NCBI GenBank assembly: GCA_028386065.3
Contig: JAKUCV010007729.1
Location: forward strand, 46,384 to 110,383
DNA from: Turnera subulata
Lineage: Eukaryota; Streptophyta; Magnoliopsida; Malpighiales; Passifloraceae
Reading direction: 5' to 3'
DNA: 64,000 bases
In this document: positions 22,360 through 34,275 of the stretch, one piece after another
How the letters are laid out: the number at the start of each line of letters is the position of its first letter
How positions within the stretch are numbered: position 1 is the first letter of the stretch
The notes under the pieces: generated by a model
Told to the model about the DNA's origin: nothing
Seen by the model: the letters and a program-made list of their open reading frames with translations, nothing else
Database searches by the model: none
Translations under genes and position numbers: made by a program

Positions 22360-22379
22360 TAATAATAATAATAATAATA

Positions 22380-22448
<69 letters not shown>
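22360..22448. repeat. (AAT)n(GAT)n microsatellite
   Basis: About seven AAT units pass into more than twenty GAT units. Poly-Met and poly-Asp ORFs over it are artefacts. Confidence 0.95.
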
Positions 22449-23028
22449 GTGAGAAGAAATATTTAAGGCTTATAAGGAAAAATTAATGTTAATCTGATCA
22501 CAAGATCAATCAATATTTCTCTAGCTACATGTGACCTTTATTTTACAACCTATTTGGATGACTAGAATCCATACATATCCAAACAAACAAAAACAATATC
22601 ATGAAAAGTTGAAAGCTGATATATCATGAAAACATTTCAATTGATGGGCACCGTGCTGTGCATATGTATGAACACATCTGAAATTTTAAAATAATCCTAT
22701 GGAGCTGATATACATGCATTTCAATTGATGGGTTATCTTCATGAAAAGTTGAAAACAATATCATGAAAAATTAGAAATATATATGCTGATATACATGCAT
22801 TTCTATTGATGGGTTATCATTATAGCTTCAACGCACAAAACATATATAACTGCTAGGCTAGGTTGCTGCGTACATAGAAATGCCTAGGAATATTTTTGTC
22901 CATGCATTCATATTAGTAGTTATAAAATTAAGATGAAATATTATGATAAAACTATAAATATGTATATATAGACAAAAATATTCCTAGGAATTGAATTCAT
23001 TTCCCATTTGGATTTAATACCAAACAAG
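22449..23028. repeat. Family A dispersed repeat
   Basis: 'CTACATGTGACCTTTATTTT' and 'GAATCCATACATATCCAAACAA' recur, with changes, at 38840, 46930 and 51800. Short internal duplications of 'ATGAAAAGTTGAAA' and 'TACATGCATTTC' are present. No coding capacity seen. Confidence 0.5.
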
Positions 23029-23371
23029 GGGATAAGTTGGGTTAATTATATTTTGACCTCCTAAATTCTGGTTTATTTTTTATTCACCCTTGAACTTTTT
23101 TTTTTCCAATTGACCACCTGAATTCTCAATTTGATGCAATTAAGAACTTTCGTCCAAGGGCAGTAGGGTTCCGTCAATTACACAAACAGAATGCACGGAT
23201 GATCGACACGTGGCAAGATTATTACCGTCGATTTTTTGCATTTTAATTTTTAAAAAAAATATATAAAAAAAAAGATAAACCGTCAAATGTTTATTATTCT
23301 GTTTAAGAAAAACAAAAGAATAAAACATTTATATCATATGAAAAGGAAAAATAAAGATGAGGAAATAACAT

Positions 23372-25452
23372 TGTAACAGCCCGGGTAAAAATTTGGTATT
23401 TTTACCGAGACTGTAAAATCTTTTTTACAGTGATTTACCGAATGAATTAATCTTGGGTAATTAATTCAAGGTAAATCGAGCGTCGTTTTTCGTAACCGAG
23501 TTTTTCCCGCGCTCGAGATTTTTTCGTGGATTTTTCGGACCAAAATTGGTATTTTTTGGGTCCCGGAATCCTTAGAAAAATCAGGTTAATCGTGATGGAG
23601 CAGACTAGAAATATAATTAAATGGGTGTATCATTTATTTTCTGGTCCGGACGGTACACGGCTTACCTGCATAATTGAGGGTTGCCGCCTGTGTGCCCGTG
23701 CTTGCCTCCTGTGATATCACATCTGGCCCTTTTTCTTGTCTCCCCTGCTTCCAGTGCACACACACACACACACCATAATCCAGTTCATTTTTCCCGTTCT
23801 TTCCCTACAAAACCAGTTCTGCTTTCTCTTCCCCTGCAAAAAAAAAAAACAAAACAACAACAACAAGCACACACCCAACTCCCCACACGCCGTCGTTTTA
23901 CACCACCACCACCACCGAGACAGCCACCGCCGGCCACCATCACCTCCTCACACCCCCGCGCGCCGCCATCACCCTCCTTCTCCTCTCGCCGGCCGCACCT
24001 CCCTGGTCTCCTCGTCGCTGCAACCGACGCAGCCGCTGCCACCAAGCCCCACCTGCTTTTCTTCCTCTCTTCCCTCTCGTCGCGCCACCGAAGTCGTCAC
24101 CGCTGCCTCTTCCGCCAACAGTTCTTCCTCCCCCGCGACGCTGCAGCACCGACGCCCCTCCTCCACTCCACGGCAGATGACGACCAAGGCCGGACCACCA
24201 CCGACAGCAGCCAGCCGTCTCGATCTGCAACACCATCGAGTCGCAGCCGACAACGCGTCTCCTCCTCGCCGACGCTGCAGGACGCGGAGCCACCACCGCA
24301 CCCCTCGCCGCCTTGCTCGCCCTGTGCCGCGTCGCAGTCGCCGTCGTCGTCGTCTCGCCCCGACCCGCATGCACCGACTCTGCAACCGCAAGGTGAGAAG
24401 CGGGTTGGACGACCCGGGTAGCTGCCCCGGATCCGCGTGATGCTGACCCGTTTTTGTTTGGGTTGGGGTTGATGGGCTGGATGGATGGGCTGGTGGTAAA
24501 TGCTGGGCTAGGCTGTGGGCTGTTGGTTTGGTCCAGACCTTAGCCCAAGCATACACCATGATAGGCCCAGTCCGTTAATATACATATATATAGATATAAA
24601 TAGATTTCTGGAAGAAAATAATAACAATATGGGGATTAATTGGATAAATAAAAACACGTTGACATAATATGTTGAAAATATGGTTTATGACTTTTGAAAA
24701 ATTATTAATACTTGGTAGATAGTTTTGATGTATACATTATGGATATATTTCAAAAATATATGTATAACTAATTTCTCCAGAAAATCATTATGGTAAATAA
24801 TACTTATGGAAATTTTATGATTTAAATTTTCCTGGAAAATTGGTTAAATACCTTCTGGAAAGTAAAATAATTATATAGTATATGATTATATCCTTTGAAA
24901 ATTAGTATATAGTAACCACATTTTAGGAAAGAATACAATACCATAAAATATTTGGAATATAAGTGAACGTTATATTTTTCAGGGAATTATATTATAGTAG
25001 TTATATTTTTGGAAAGTATAGTTACTTTGAGTAAATAATTTTGGAAATGTATATATATACCTATATATATATCTTCCTAGAAAAAAATTATGATAATTAT
25101 ATTTTTTGAAAATGATAAATATCTTCATAAAAATATTTAAAGGAGAGTTTTAATTAAAGTATGGTACCGAAATTATATTCGGATATACGTATGGTGTAAT
25201 ATTTTTCGGTAAAAGATGATAATAAAGGATATGAACCGGGATGGGTATATTTCGCAATATTGGCATCATAGTATACCGATTATGTGCATTTATGTGAGCA
25301 TATTGTTTTGTTGTATAGGTTTTGATATCGGGCAGTTCTCCGAGGAGCCGGCTTTGGACCGGTCATTGTCTTTAGAGTTGAGTAATCGGCTAAGGTGAGG
25401 ATGGACTTCCTTCAATATGTGCCTGTATTACTCGGTTGTTGTGTTTGATGAT
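23372..25452 (+). mobile_element. Gypsy LTR fragment, same family as the solo LTR at 47264
   Basis: Starts TGTAACAGCCCGGG, like the minus-strand start of the solo LTR at 49996. Segments in the same order match it: the start, a GC-rich block (23880-24440), an AT-rich block, and 'ACCGGTCATTGTC..TTAGAGTTGAGTAATCGG' (25357-25395). It stops near 25452 where the partner continues for about 950 bp more, so the 3' end, including the palindromic repeat block, is missing. Before the start lies AACAT, but no matching right-hand copy was found. Confidence 0.7.
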
Positions 25453-25494
25453 TATGTGCCTGTATTACTCGGTTGTTTTATGGATTCGTTGCAG

Positions 25495-25705
25495 TGATGG
25501 ATGGAAGGTATGGGCGGCAAGGAGGAGGAAAGGAAAGAAGAAGAAAGGAAGAAAGAAAAAAAAAGAAGAAGAAAGGCTCGGTGAAGAAGAAAAGAAAAGA
25601 AAAAGAGAAAGAAGAAGAAGAGAAAAAACGAAAAGAAGAAGAAAAAAGAAGGGGGGAAAAAAAGAAGGCTGGGTGAAGAGAAAAAAAGAAAGAAAAAAAA
25701 GTTTT
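25495..25705. repeat. Purine-rich (GA/AAG) tract
   Basis: Simple AAG/GAA-rich sequence encoding only Lys/Glu runs; lies between the gypsy fragment and the copia element. Confidence 0.8.
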
Positions 25706-27398
25706 TTTGCTGTAAATAAATTACATGAATGTCATTGTTACCGTCCAGTAAAATCTAGTTTTACTATACCTGAATTTACTTTCGGTAAATATTTTATCTC
25801 CTACACCTAACTTCTATTTGGAATCATTTCTTTGGTTAATTATCCTCCATAATTCTATTTGTCCTAAGCCTAATATTATCTTCCTTTACCTAACATCCAT
25901 TTGATTTTATCCTTTTAAATTAATCATACTTATTTATTTTTATCCTTCCATTTTCACCAATAAATACCCCCTTCATTTCCATATACACTTACACCTTTGA
26001 TATCCTACCATAAGCTTACTCTCTTCATTTCCATACACATACACATCTCCTCTCCATCTCCCTTCATCTATATTTTATTATTCTTTATTATTACTATTAC
26101 TATCAAAGTTGTATTATTACTATTAATGGAGTATTACTTTCATCAAGGTTAGATTATTACTTTGATCAAGCTTGTATCATTCCACCAAGAAATGAATTTC
26201 TCCCCCAATTTTATAACACGTTATCAGCACGAGTCTCTACCCTACTAAGGTACTTATTTCTAAAACTTTTCTTATTACTACTTTCATCCTTTCTATATAT
26301 ATTATATATATATTATATATTCTCTATTAATATATTATTATTATTATTATTATTCCTGAAAGTTTTATCGAGTAAGCTTTAACATATTACATATTCTATA
26401 TTATTATTGTTCTATTACTTTTTATATTTGTTTTTATATTTTTTATATTACTATTATTATGTCTATATTACAAAACTTGAATTTTGAATTTTCGGAAGAA
26501 ATTTGTCATGGGCACTGGATGCTGAAATGCATTTAGATGCTAATGATCTGGGAGACACCGTAAAATAAAAATCAAATCTTCATGCCAGTCTAAGGACTGG
26601 ATATCTTAATGTCAAAGGTCCTGCAGATTATTGAAAGAATTTTAAAGAAAGATATGACCACCAGAAGATGGTCATTCTACAAAAAAGAATTCTCTACTTT
26701 TCATACATCAAATGTACTCCTGCAGTAGCAATATCATGAAGAAGCCTTCAAGCAATTTTTCGGATTTAATTTCATGCCTCCTTGTGGCTAAACAAAATAA
26801 TAAGCCATTATTGGAAAATCATGAATCACATCAAATTGGCTCTACTCCATTCCTTGAAGTGAATGTGACCATATAATGATAATTTTGGTTTGCCCATTTG
26901 AATAGGCCATTGGTCAACATGCGTATAGCAAGCCATTTGGTAGAATTTTAATAAATGTCCCTGAAGGACAAATTTCATATTGTTGAAACTAACTTTGTTC
27001 AAGTTGATGGCTATGATATTAACTTCCAGATAGAATTATTTCTGGATATTACTACTTATCTTGCTTACCCTGAAGGTGCAAGCAAATATATATTTTAAGA
27101 TAAAACTGCAAAAGAAAATTTTATTTAATTTTATGTTTAGTTTTATTATGTCATTATGTGCTATATTTTATCATATTATATATTTTAGTTTTACTTATAT
27201 TTACTGTTACAACTTGTTCTATCTGTTAAATTTTTAATATGAATATAAAACTATGGTTTCTATAATAATGACTTTGGCATTTGTCCTGTAGACAATGCAA
27301 CAACACATTCTGTATTTAATAAATAAAAATTATTTTTAAGTAGCATATGAGTTCCAGAAGTAACTCAGGTACCTGAAATAAATGAAAATAATGAGATA

Positions 27399-27980
27399 TC
27401 GATCAATTATACTGTGTCAGGAACAAGATGGAACCGACACGAAATAACCGTCGATGGAATTTTTGCATATAATATAGCGCTAAATATTATGAAAGAAAAT
27501 GAGGATTATGAACCTACATCTGTTGATGAATGTAGGCACAGAAATGATTGGCCAAAGTGGAAAGATGCAATTAAGGCTGAATTAGACTCGCTTATGAAGC
27601 GTGATATTTTTCGGACTTGTAGTCCGTACAACATATGGTGTAGAACCGGTCGGTTATAAAGGGGTATTGTGCGGAAGAAAAACGAACAAAATGAAATAGT
27701 GAAATATAAAGCACGGTTTATCGCACAATAATTTTACCCAACGACCTGGTATTGATTATGTGGAGATATACTCCCCTGTGGTGGATGCAATTATTCTTCA
27801 ATGTTTGATAAGTCTGGCAGTACATGAAAAAAACTAGAAATGCATCTAGTGGATATTCTTACAGCCTATTTATATGGATCCATAAGTCATGACATATACA
27901 TGAGAATTCTTGAAGGATTCTTGGTGCCTGAAGCAACTAATTCCCGAGAAATATATATTCAATTAAACTAAATCAATCTT
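27399..27980 (+). pseudogene. Copia reverse-transcriptase relic
   Basis: The conserved 'DECRHRNDWPKWKDAIKAELDS' type segment (shown here as about residues 38-60 of the 27414 ORF) is clear, followed in shifting frames by VVDA...FQ.LISLAVH and IYMRILEGF relics. Disrupted by a frameshift near 27600 and stops near 27660 and 27833. Confidence 0.7.
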
Positions 27981-28439
27981 TACATGGTTTAAACCATTTT
28001 GGGTTTTAGTTTAATTTCTTCTTGCATATATTTGTTAAATGCTCTATGTGTTTTATTTAATCAATGCATGTGTGAATTTATTATTATTAATGATTTAGAT
28101 ACTATTGTTGCAGTATTTTCATTTATATGTGAATTTTTTATTTTCATTTGTAATTAAATATTATTAGAACTCCTGAAGAAGTTTCCAAAGCCGTGCTATA
28201 TTTAAAGGAAGAGCTTGAGATGAAAACTTTCGAAAAGATTAGATTAGTCCGGAAGTACCGTATCGTAGTGCAATTTATCTTGCTAGTAATATAAAGCCTG
28301 AAGCTTTTGCGGTAAATTTATTAGCAAGATATAACTTTGCTTTGACATATCTATATTGGAATATAATGAAACATATTCCATTATCTTGAAGTATAATGGA
28401 TATGGATTTATTTTAAACTTGTGAGGCCAAAGGTGCATA

Positions 28440-28735
28440 TAGGTGGTTTTGCAGACGCAGGTGTTTTATTTGATCCACATAAAGCACATACAGATACATG
28501 AAGTATCATGGCGACCAGAAAACAAAGTATCATTGCTGCTTCAAATAATGCAGCAATTGTAGCCATACAAGAAATCCATCGAGAATGTGGTTGGCTAAGA
28601 TCGATGATGCTGCATATTCAAGATTCAAGTGAGCTAGACAACGAGGAAGATGCTCTAACGATGATATATGAGGATAATGCTAACTGCATTGCCCAATTGA
28701 AGGGAGGATGCATCAAAGATTCGTCCAAGAAGTGA
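28440..28735 (+). pseudogene. Copia RNase H relic
   Basis: Reads TRKQSIIAASNNAAIVAIQE, then YEDNANCIAQLKGG and IKDSSKK, the RNase H end of a copia polyprotein, before the LTR remnant. The upstream part is broken by a TGA at 28500. Confidence 0.75.
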
Positions 28736-29039
28736 ATTTCTCCCCCAATTTTGTAACAGTTTGTTTTTATTTGTGTATTTAGAGAAAATAATTTGGATGG
28801 ATAATACAAATCAATAGTTGTAAACAGACCACAAAATCCTCGGGCAGGATTAAAAAAACGTGGCAGTAATCTGTGGCTTCCGTTTGTGTAATTGACGGAA
28901 CCCTACTGCCCTTGGACGGAAGTACTTAATTGCATCAAATTAAGAATTTAGGTGGTCAATTGATGAAAAAAAGTTCAGGGGTGAGTTAAAAACAAACCGG
29001 AATTCAGGGGGTGAAAATATAATTAACGCGGGATAAGTT

Positions 29040-29552
29040 TAAACATTTCCACCCAAAGCAAAAGTATCCACATTCACACACACAAGGAGATGCTTTGGTT
29101 GTCTCTCAAAAAAAAAAAAAGGAGATGTTTTGGTTTGGTTGGTGTGCCACTAGAGACGTTCGACACTCATTCCCTTTCTAAGAACACGTGTGCTTAAAAA
29201 CATAACACACAAGCTTGTAACCGGTTTTGCCGGTTCCGTGTTTATTTTCTAGATAAATTTGGTTTGAAGGACTCGAACCCGAGAGATCGGGTAGACAGAA
29301 GTGGTTTACATATGCACACCATATGTTCATGCAGTTGTCTCGGTTGAAACAACTTATCTCCAGAGTTGGTTTTGCTTTTGACCATTAATCTGGTAGTCTA
29401 AATTTTGTATACTAGAATCTATGCAAAGCTATTGTGGCTCTATAAATTGACCAGAGGAGTCTTGCTCTATTTCACCCACACCTCTTCCAACTAGAAACAC
29501 ACAACGTAGCTAGCTATTTATCTAGCTCATTTCTTCAAAGCGATCGAGCAAT
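29040..29552. promoter_or_regulatory. Upstream region of the Kunitz-like gene
   Basis: Contains TATAAAT at 29441-29447, about 105 bp before the ATG, which fits a start near 29470 and an ~80-bp leader. A minus-strand 'GGGTTCGAGTCC' at about 29270-29290 looks like a pol III B box but no tRNA fold is evident. Confidence 0.55.
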
Positions 29553-30173
29553 ATGGCCAGCGTTTTACGAGTAGCTCTCTCTTTCCCTCTACTAGTTACC
29601 TCCATGATATCCTCATTTCCAGGTGCAACTACCCAAGTACGTGATGAGGTGCGCACCAGGACCCCATACCGCATGAGCCCACCTACGGCTTGGGGGGGTG
29701 GTGTTTCCAGGGTCGGATCTGAAGTAGTTATCACGCCGGTGGGTGATCGCGGTTCCGCAATATTGTTCTTAGATCCTTTTCCTATCGACTTCACTCATAC
29801 CATCGATGAGCACATGGATGTGTGCATTAGTTTCTTGAATTTCAATTTTCGCCTTGACCCTTGTGCCAACGGCGATTCATGGGGTCGTATTCTCCTCCAT
29901 AGCCCCAAGTCGTCCAACGTACAATATATACACGTAGGGGGTCATGATGTGCCTGGTTTCGAACCAATCAAATTCAGACTTAGGCCTCTCCATCATCAGG
30001 GGCGTGTACTGGGTTTCTGGCTTTATGCTCACATCGATGGCAGAGAAGTCTGCGCTGCCTTTCCCCAGGGCGGGGATCCTCGGTTGCCTCTAATTGATAG
30101 CAGCCAACTGTTGTGTATGTTTTTTAGTTTTTCACTGCCACGTCTAGATGAGTATCGCAAGGAAATACGATGA
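29553..30173 (+). CDS. Kunitz (STI)-type protease-inhibitor-like protein, secreted
   Basis: Intronless, 206 residues. Residues 1-28 form a signal peptide (hydrophobic core VALSFPLLVTSMISSF). The mature part fits the beta-trefoil Kunitz family: PY.MSPPTAWGGGV near the start, SWGRILL at the 'SxW' position, VGGHDVPGFEPIKFRLRP at the 'GG..G.....FKI' position, and a C-terminal RLPLIDSSQLLCMFFSF like the usual 'RLAL.D.PFxVxF'. Family members inhibit serine or cysteine proteases or subtilisin in storage or defence. The first conserved Cys (in 'GDxxCP') is replaced by GDRGSA, and cysteines occur at unusual places, so the standard disulfide pair 1 is absent. A TATA box lies upstream. No stop or frameshift; the gene looks functional though divergent, and the inhibitory target cannot be inferred. 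Confidence 0.72.
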   Translation: MASVLRVALSFPLLVTSMISSFPGATTQVRDEVRTRTPYRMSPPTAWGGGVSRVGSEVVITPVGDRGSAILFLDPFPIDFTHTIDEHMDVCISFLNFNFRLDPCANGDSWGRILLHSPKSSNVQYIHVGGHDVPGFEPIKFRLRPLHHQGRVLGFWLYAHIDGREVCAAFPQGGDPRLPLIDSSQLLCMFFSFSLPRLDEYRKEIR

Positions 30174-30278
30174 TCAGTGGTGTGATGCTCCTTCAGCTTC
30201 ACATGCCCTACCTATAATCAAGATTGTCCGCCATATATATCTATATATATTGTGATTTGGGATCTACCAAATTACTTC

Positions 30279-30348
<70 letters not shown>

Positions 30349-31289
30349 CTAGCTAATAATAAAGTGGATCAATCTGATTTCTTTTTTTTTTTCCCTTCTT
30401 CTTTTTAATTGGCATATGTATGTTGTTGCTATATGATTTCAAATGAAATGATCTCTTCTATTCTCAAAAAAATAAGAATATAAACCTATATGTTTCTCAA
30501 AACAAATTAATATAATTAAAAAACAACAATTACATGAAAAGAAGATTGAAAAGTTTTCTTCTTTTTTTTCTTTTTTCTTTTTTTTTCCTTTTGCTATTGT
30601 CGGATGGAGAAGATCTCTAAGCAGATTTTGCTTGATTCTTGGCGGATGGTTAGGACACGATCGAGGAGGGAGGGTAATTACCGATATCATATTTCTGCCC
30701 CTACTTGTACATATGAGCGTGAACAGTTAATCCATCCTTCTCCATGATTGATTCTTCTGTATTATGAGTCAACAATATGGTGCAATAAAGTTCATAAAAA
30801 AATAAAATAAAAAATTAAGAAAACCATAAATTCAGAAAGATTCCTAAGCTGATGAATCACGTGAATACCAACCATTTCCGAAGAATGATTCCTCCTGGAA
30901 GAAATTCGACTCTAACTCTGACAAAACCATTACCCCACCCACCCCCCACCCCCCCCCGCGTCATTTGATCACTCCACAAATCTTCTTAATTATTCTTAAG
31001 TTCATCTAGGAAGTCCTCTTGAAGTAGGTCGTGTAATTGAATCCAAAATTCAAATCCAAGACAGTCTCAAATTAAAGGAAGTGTATAATTACTGTAAAGG
31101 AGAGGTATGTACAAATAGATACTGTCATACCACACAGCTTAGAAATGAACTCTACTACTACACGCTGCTAAAAACACAGCAGATGCACGCTCTATCAGTA
31201 GTTTTCATTAGAATTATATAAAAAAAAATCCGAAAGAATATGCATCGCTTCTATGCACTTGGTGTGGGACAAATGACAATCATTCATAA
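30174..31289. other. Intergenic DNA with simple repeats
   Basis: Probable 3' untranslated region of the Kunitz-like gene, then an AT microsatellite, pyrimidine-rich tracts, and a C-rich run at 30932-30958. No other gene recognised. Confidence 0.6.
30281..30346. repeat. (AT)n microsatellite
   Basis: About 33 uninterrupted TA units. Confidence 0.95.
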
Positions 31290-31338
31290 TATAAGCTCAC
31301 GTATATTTTTTAATATACTTCCCGGTTTCGACCAAAAA
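31290..31338 (+). mobile_element. LINE 3'-tail fragment
   Basis: 'AGCTCACGTATATTTTTTAA' through 'CTTCCCGGTTTCGACC' plus poly(A) matches the 3' end of the LINE at 42823-45300 almost exactly. It is inserted at the edge of the copia relic. Confidence 0.75.
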
Positions 31339-31339
31339 A

Positions 31340-32095
31340 AATCAATCAATTTGTATTGGGTGACTGAGAAGGCAAGTCTCGGTTGTATTGGTGTGCGTGC
31401 AGACTTAAGGTCTGTGAAACCCGCATGCTCTAGAATAGAAAGGAGATATTTGCCTTCTTGAGAAGTGTGAGCAAGCGACACAAAAGAGCAGAAATCGATG
31501 CTGTTAATATTATATCATCAACATATAGTAGCAAATAAGCCACCCCCTGGGAAGAGTGGAGAGTAAACAGAGATGCGTCAAAGTGAGTTACGGAAAAACC
31601 ATTGCCACCAAAAAGGATGCAAAACGTTGGTACCAAGCACGTGGTGCCTGCTTCAATATAAGGCTCTCTGTAATTTGCACACATAATCAAGATATGCCGG
31701 ATCCTCAAAGCCAGGGGGTTGCCACATATATACCTCTTTACATAAAAAGCCAATCAAGAAGGCATTTTTTACGTCTAATTGTCTTACATCCCAGCCATGT
31801 GAAATGGCAATGGAAAGAACCGTTCGAATGTTTGCCGACTTCACCACTAGGTTGTAAGTTTCTTCAAAGTCTTCTCCAGCCCTCTACGTGAAACCCTGAG
31901 CAACAAGGCGAGCTTTATGCCTTGCCAAGCTGCCATTAGAGTTGAACTTCTTGCGGTAGACCCAACGGGAACCAACAATATTTACCGATGGAGGTGGTGG
32001 TGAGTGATTGTCTTTTAGTGCTTGGTATTCATTTTTCAAGGCCAGACGCTAAGACTCGTCCTTTGAGGCTTGTGAAGAGGTGTCCACGTGTCATT
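31340..32095 (-). pseudogene. Copia reverse-transcriptase relic, minus strand
   Basis: Reading leftwards: [60 protein letters not shown], then AYLLLYVDDIILTAS and a trailing segment. Frames shift near 31650 and stop codons interrupt it (for example after 'QGFT' near 31885). Confidence 0.85.
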
Positions 32096-32172
32096 TTATA
32101 GATTAATATATAATTTGATTATTCCTAACATAATGTGCTTAATGAATAAGTGATCAATTTAATTTAAAGAAA

Positions 32173-32275
32173 GGTCGGGATGCAAGCCAAATCTTCTTCT
32201 TCTCCCCTTCTCTTTATCTTCCACACACGCACACTTGCACAAGGCAAACTTTAATTTTACAATTGCACAGGCATC
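32173..32275 (+). repeat. Fragment of the gypsy LTR
   Basis: 'CGGGATGCAAGCCAAATCTT' to 'CAATTGCACA' corresponds to 5868-5960 of the LTR at the left end, about 85% alike by eye. A stray piece of the LTR R/U5 region. Confidence 0.7.
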
Positions 32276-32399
32276 TTGAAAACAATGTTTCAAGACTCCA
32301 GCGGTTGAGAGTGCTGGATTTAAGAGGTTTTTTGGTGGCATATCAAATCTGGTTGCAAGCTCCAAACATTTGAGGGTGACTCTAAATGATGTTCAATTT

Positions 32400-33128
32400 T
32401 GATGAACATTTTGAATGGAAAAAAATATATTGTCCTCATGTACATTCCAGATTTATAGACTATACAAAACTTGACAACTAATACTTTGATATTAAATGTT
32501 GTGACATATTTTGGTGCACAAATCTAATTAATTCATTTCTGCAACACACTTGCTCACAACAACTGTTTTTTTTAGATTTTCAAACTAAAAGTCACATATT
32601 TAAACTCCCCTAGTTACAAGTCTCTACTTATCCCTAGTTGGTATCAACTCCAAATCTGAAAATGAATTCTTTTTTGTAGGAATATTTTTGTCTATTTATA
32701 TATATATTTATAGTTTTATCATAATATTTCATTTTGATATTATAACCACTAATATGTATATATTGACAAAATACCCTTCAAAATTGAATTCCTTTCCTAT
32801 TTAGAATAATTGATACCAAACGGACTACTAGACTTATTTATAACCAAGCCTAATATGAGTAGGGATGAACTACGAACATGAAGGGATGCTTCTCACAAAT
32901 AAATGCTCTGGAGTGTGGAGAGATATTTAATATTAAATTGATCTCATCATTATTTTTTTTTATCATAATTGATCTGATCATTTCGGTCGAGACACATGTG
33001 GTCTAATATTATATGAATGCAGAAGGAACTATGAACATGAAAGGATGCTTCTCGAGAAATAAATGTTTTGGAGTATGGAGAGATATTTATTTAACTGATC
33101 TGATCATTTCACTCGAGATCGAGACACA
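32400..33128. repeat. Family A repeats, two local copies
   Basis: 'GAAGGATGCTTCTC..AAATAAATG' followed by 'GAGATATTTA' and 'GATCTGATCATTTC' occurs twice (32880-33010 and 33035-33128). The first copy is uninterrupted at 'GACACA/TGTGGTCT'; the second is split at the same point by the Helitron. Confidence 0.65.
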
Positions 33129-33334
33129 TCTATTATATATATTAATAGCTGAATCCCTCATCAGGTTTTGACACATAGGATTTTTAGAGTCTTGCTTTTT
33201 TGCCATATGTAGGCTTTGAGGTCTTCGTTTTTTACCATGTGGAGGGTTTTAGGTGTTGTTTGATTGGTCCTTATTTTCATTATAATTATCCCAATTAGAG
33301 TTAAGGAAAAACTTAATTATACACGATCAGATTT

Positions 33335-33520
33335 TTTAGCAAGATTAGTACTCTCCACAATCAGAATTTTTTAATGATACAGTCCTAATTATACTACACT
33401 TTTAGCAAGATGAGTTACTCATTCATTTTGTACGGTTTTTTTTAGCAAGATTAGTACTCTCCACAATCAGATTTTTTTTAATCATACAGTCCTAATTATA
33501 CTACACTTTTAGCAAGATGA
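33335..33520. repeat. ~103-bp tandem duplication in the Helitron
   Basis: 'TTAGCAAGATTAGTACTCTC' and 'ACTTTTAGCAAGATGAGTTA' each occur twice in the same order. Confidence 0.8.
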
Positions 33521-33879
33521 GTTACTTATCCGAATAAAAAAATAAATAAAAAGAATTAGTAAAAAAGATACTGAGATTAGATTAAAAAGAAGTTAAACCC
33601 TCCAGGATCAGATTAAAAAAAGTTAAACTCTCTATGAGATCAGATTAAAAAAAACTTTAGCCCATTTATTTTGTTCCGATTTTTTAACAAATAAATTTAA
33701 TTGATAATTGTTAAACTCTTATCTCTAAATATTTATAAATACAGGTGCATGTTTTGTTTTTGATACTGTTTCCTCTCCATTTATTTTTCTCTGTTTTTCT
33801 ACTTTTTTTAGCTTGCAGTACGTACTAATCTTATTCTTTTTTTTTTGTTCTCTATACAATACTATTTTGGTTTTTAAGT

Positions 33880-34275
33880 TCCTGTATCTAATACAGTTTC
33901 TTTAAAGAAACAAAAAAGTATAATCACACAGAGAAATTTGGATGTTAGTACATTGACGTACGGATACAGTTTCTGTGTTTTACAGTTTCTTTACAATTCT
34001 TTTTTGTTTTTTAAGTTTCTGCTCATACAGTTTCTTTTCAGAAACAAAGAAATGAAAACACACTGAGAAATCCGAATGTCAGTACAATGAAATCCGGATA
34101 CAACTCCTGTATTTTACAGTTTCTTTACAATTCTATTTTGTCTATTTTGTTTTAAAATTTTGTGTGTCTCTTATGGTTTCTTTTGAGAAACAAAAAATTG
34201 AAAACACACAAAAAAATCCAGATGTCAGTACAATGAAATTCGGATACAGTTTCTGTGTTTTACAGTTTCTTTTCA
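33880..34275. repeat. Three degenerate ~130-bp tandem units in the Helitron
   Basis: The block 'GAAACAAA..AATC(C/A)GATGT(C/T)AGTAC' to 'GTGTTTTACAGTTTCTTT' occurs three times. Confidence 0.7.

Larger units (their letters stand above)
25736..28757 (+). mobile_element. Decayed Ty1/copia element
   Basis: Probable 5' LTR at 25736-26218 (TGTTACCG...TTATAACA), then a gag relic (26455-~26600), a reverse-transcriptase relic (27399-27980), an RNase H relic (28440-28735) and only the last ~30 bp of a 3' LTR (GAATTTCTCCCCCAATTTTG, matching the 5' LTR end). Many stops and frameshifts; integrase is largely gone. Confidence 0.75.
23039..29029. mobile_element. Mutator-like element, 6.0 kb, with long inverted ends
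   Basis: The two ends (23039-~23225 and ~28845-29029) are inverted copies of about 185 bp: GGGTTAATTATATTTT on the left, GCGTTAATTATATTTT on the complement of the right. Both sides are flanked by the perfect 10-bp duplication GGGATAAGTT (23029-23038, 29030-29039), the length typical of Mutator-type elements. The interior has no transposase; it holds a gypsy LTR fragment (23372-25452) and a decayed copia element (25736-28757). Either these jumped into a small non-autonomous element, or the element carried them. Confidence 0.82.

Noticed and set aside
22179..22486. Poly-Met and poly-Asp ORFs
   Set aside because: Translation of the GAT microsatellite in different frames.
23681..24440. Pro/Ser/Arg-rich ORFs on both strands
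   Set aside because: They overlap in several frames in the GC-rich block of a gypsy LTR and have no domain; the homologous block of the solo LTR gives other ORFs.
29262..29335. tRNA gene on the minus strand (GGGTTCGAGTCC B box)
   Set aside because: No A box at the right distance and no cloverleaf or acceptor stem that I can pair.
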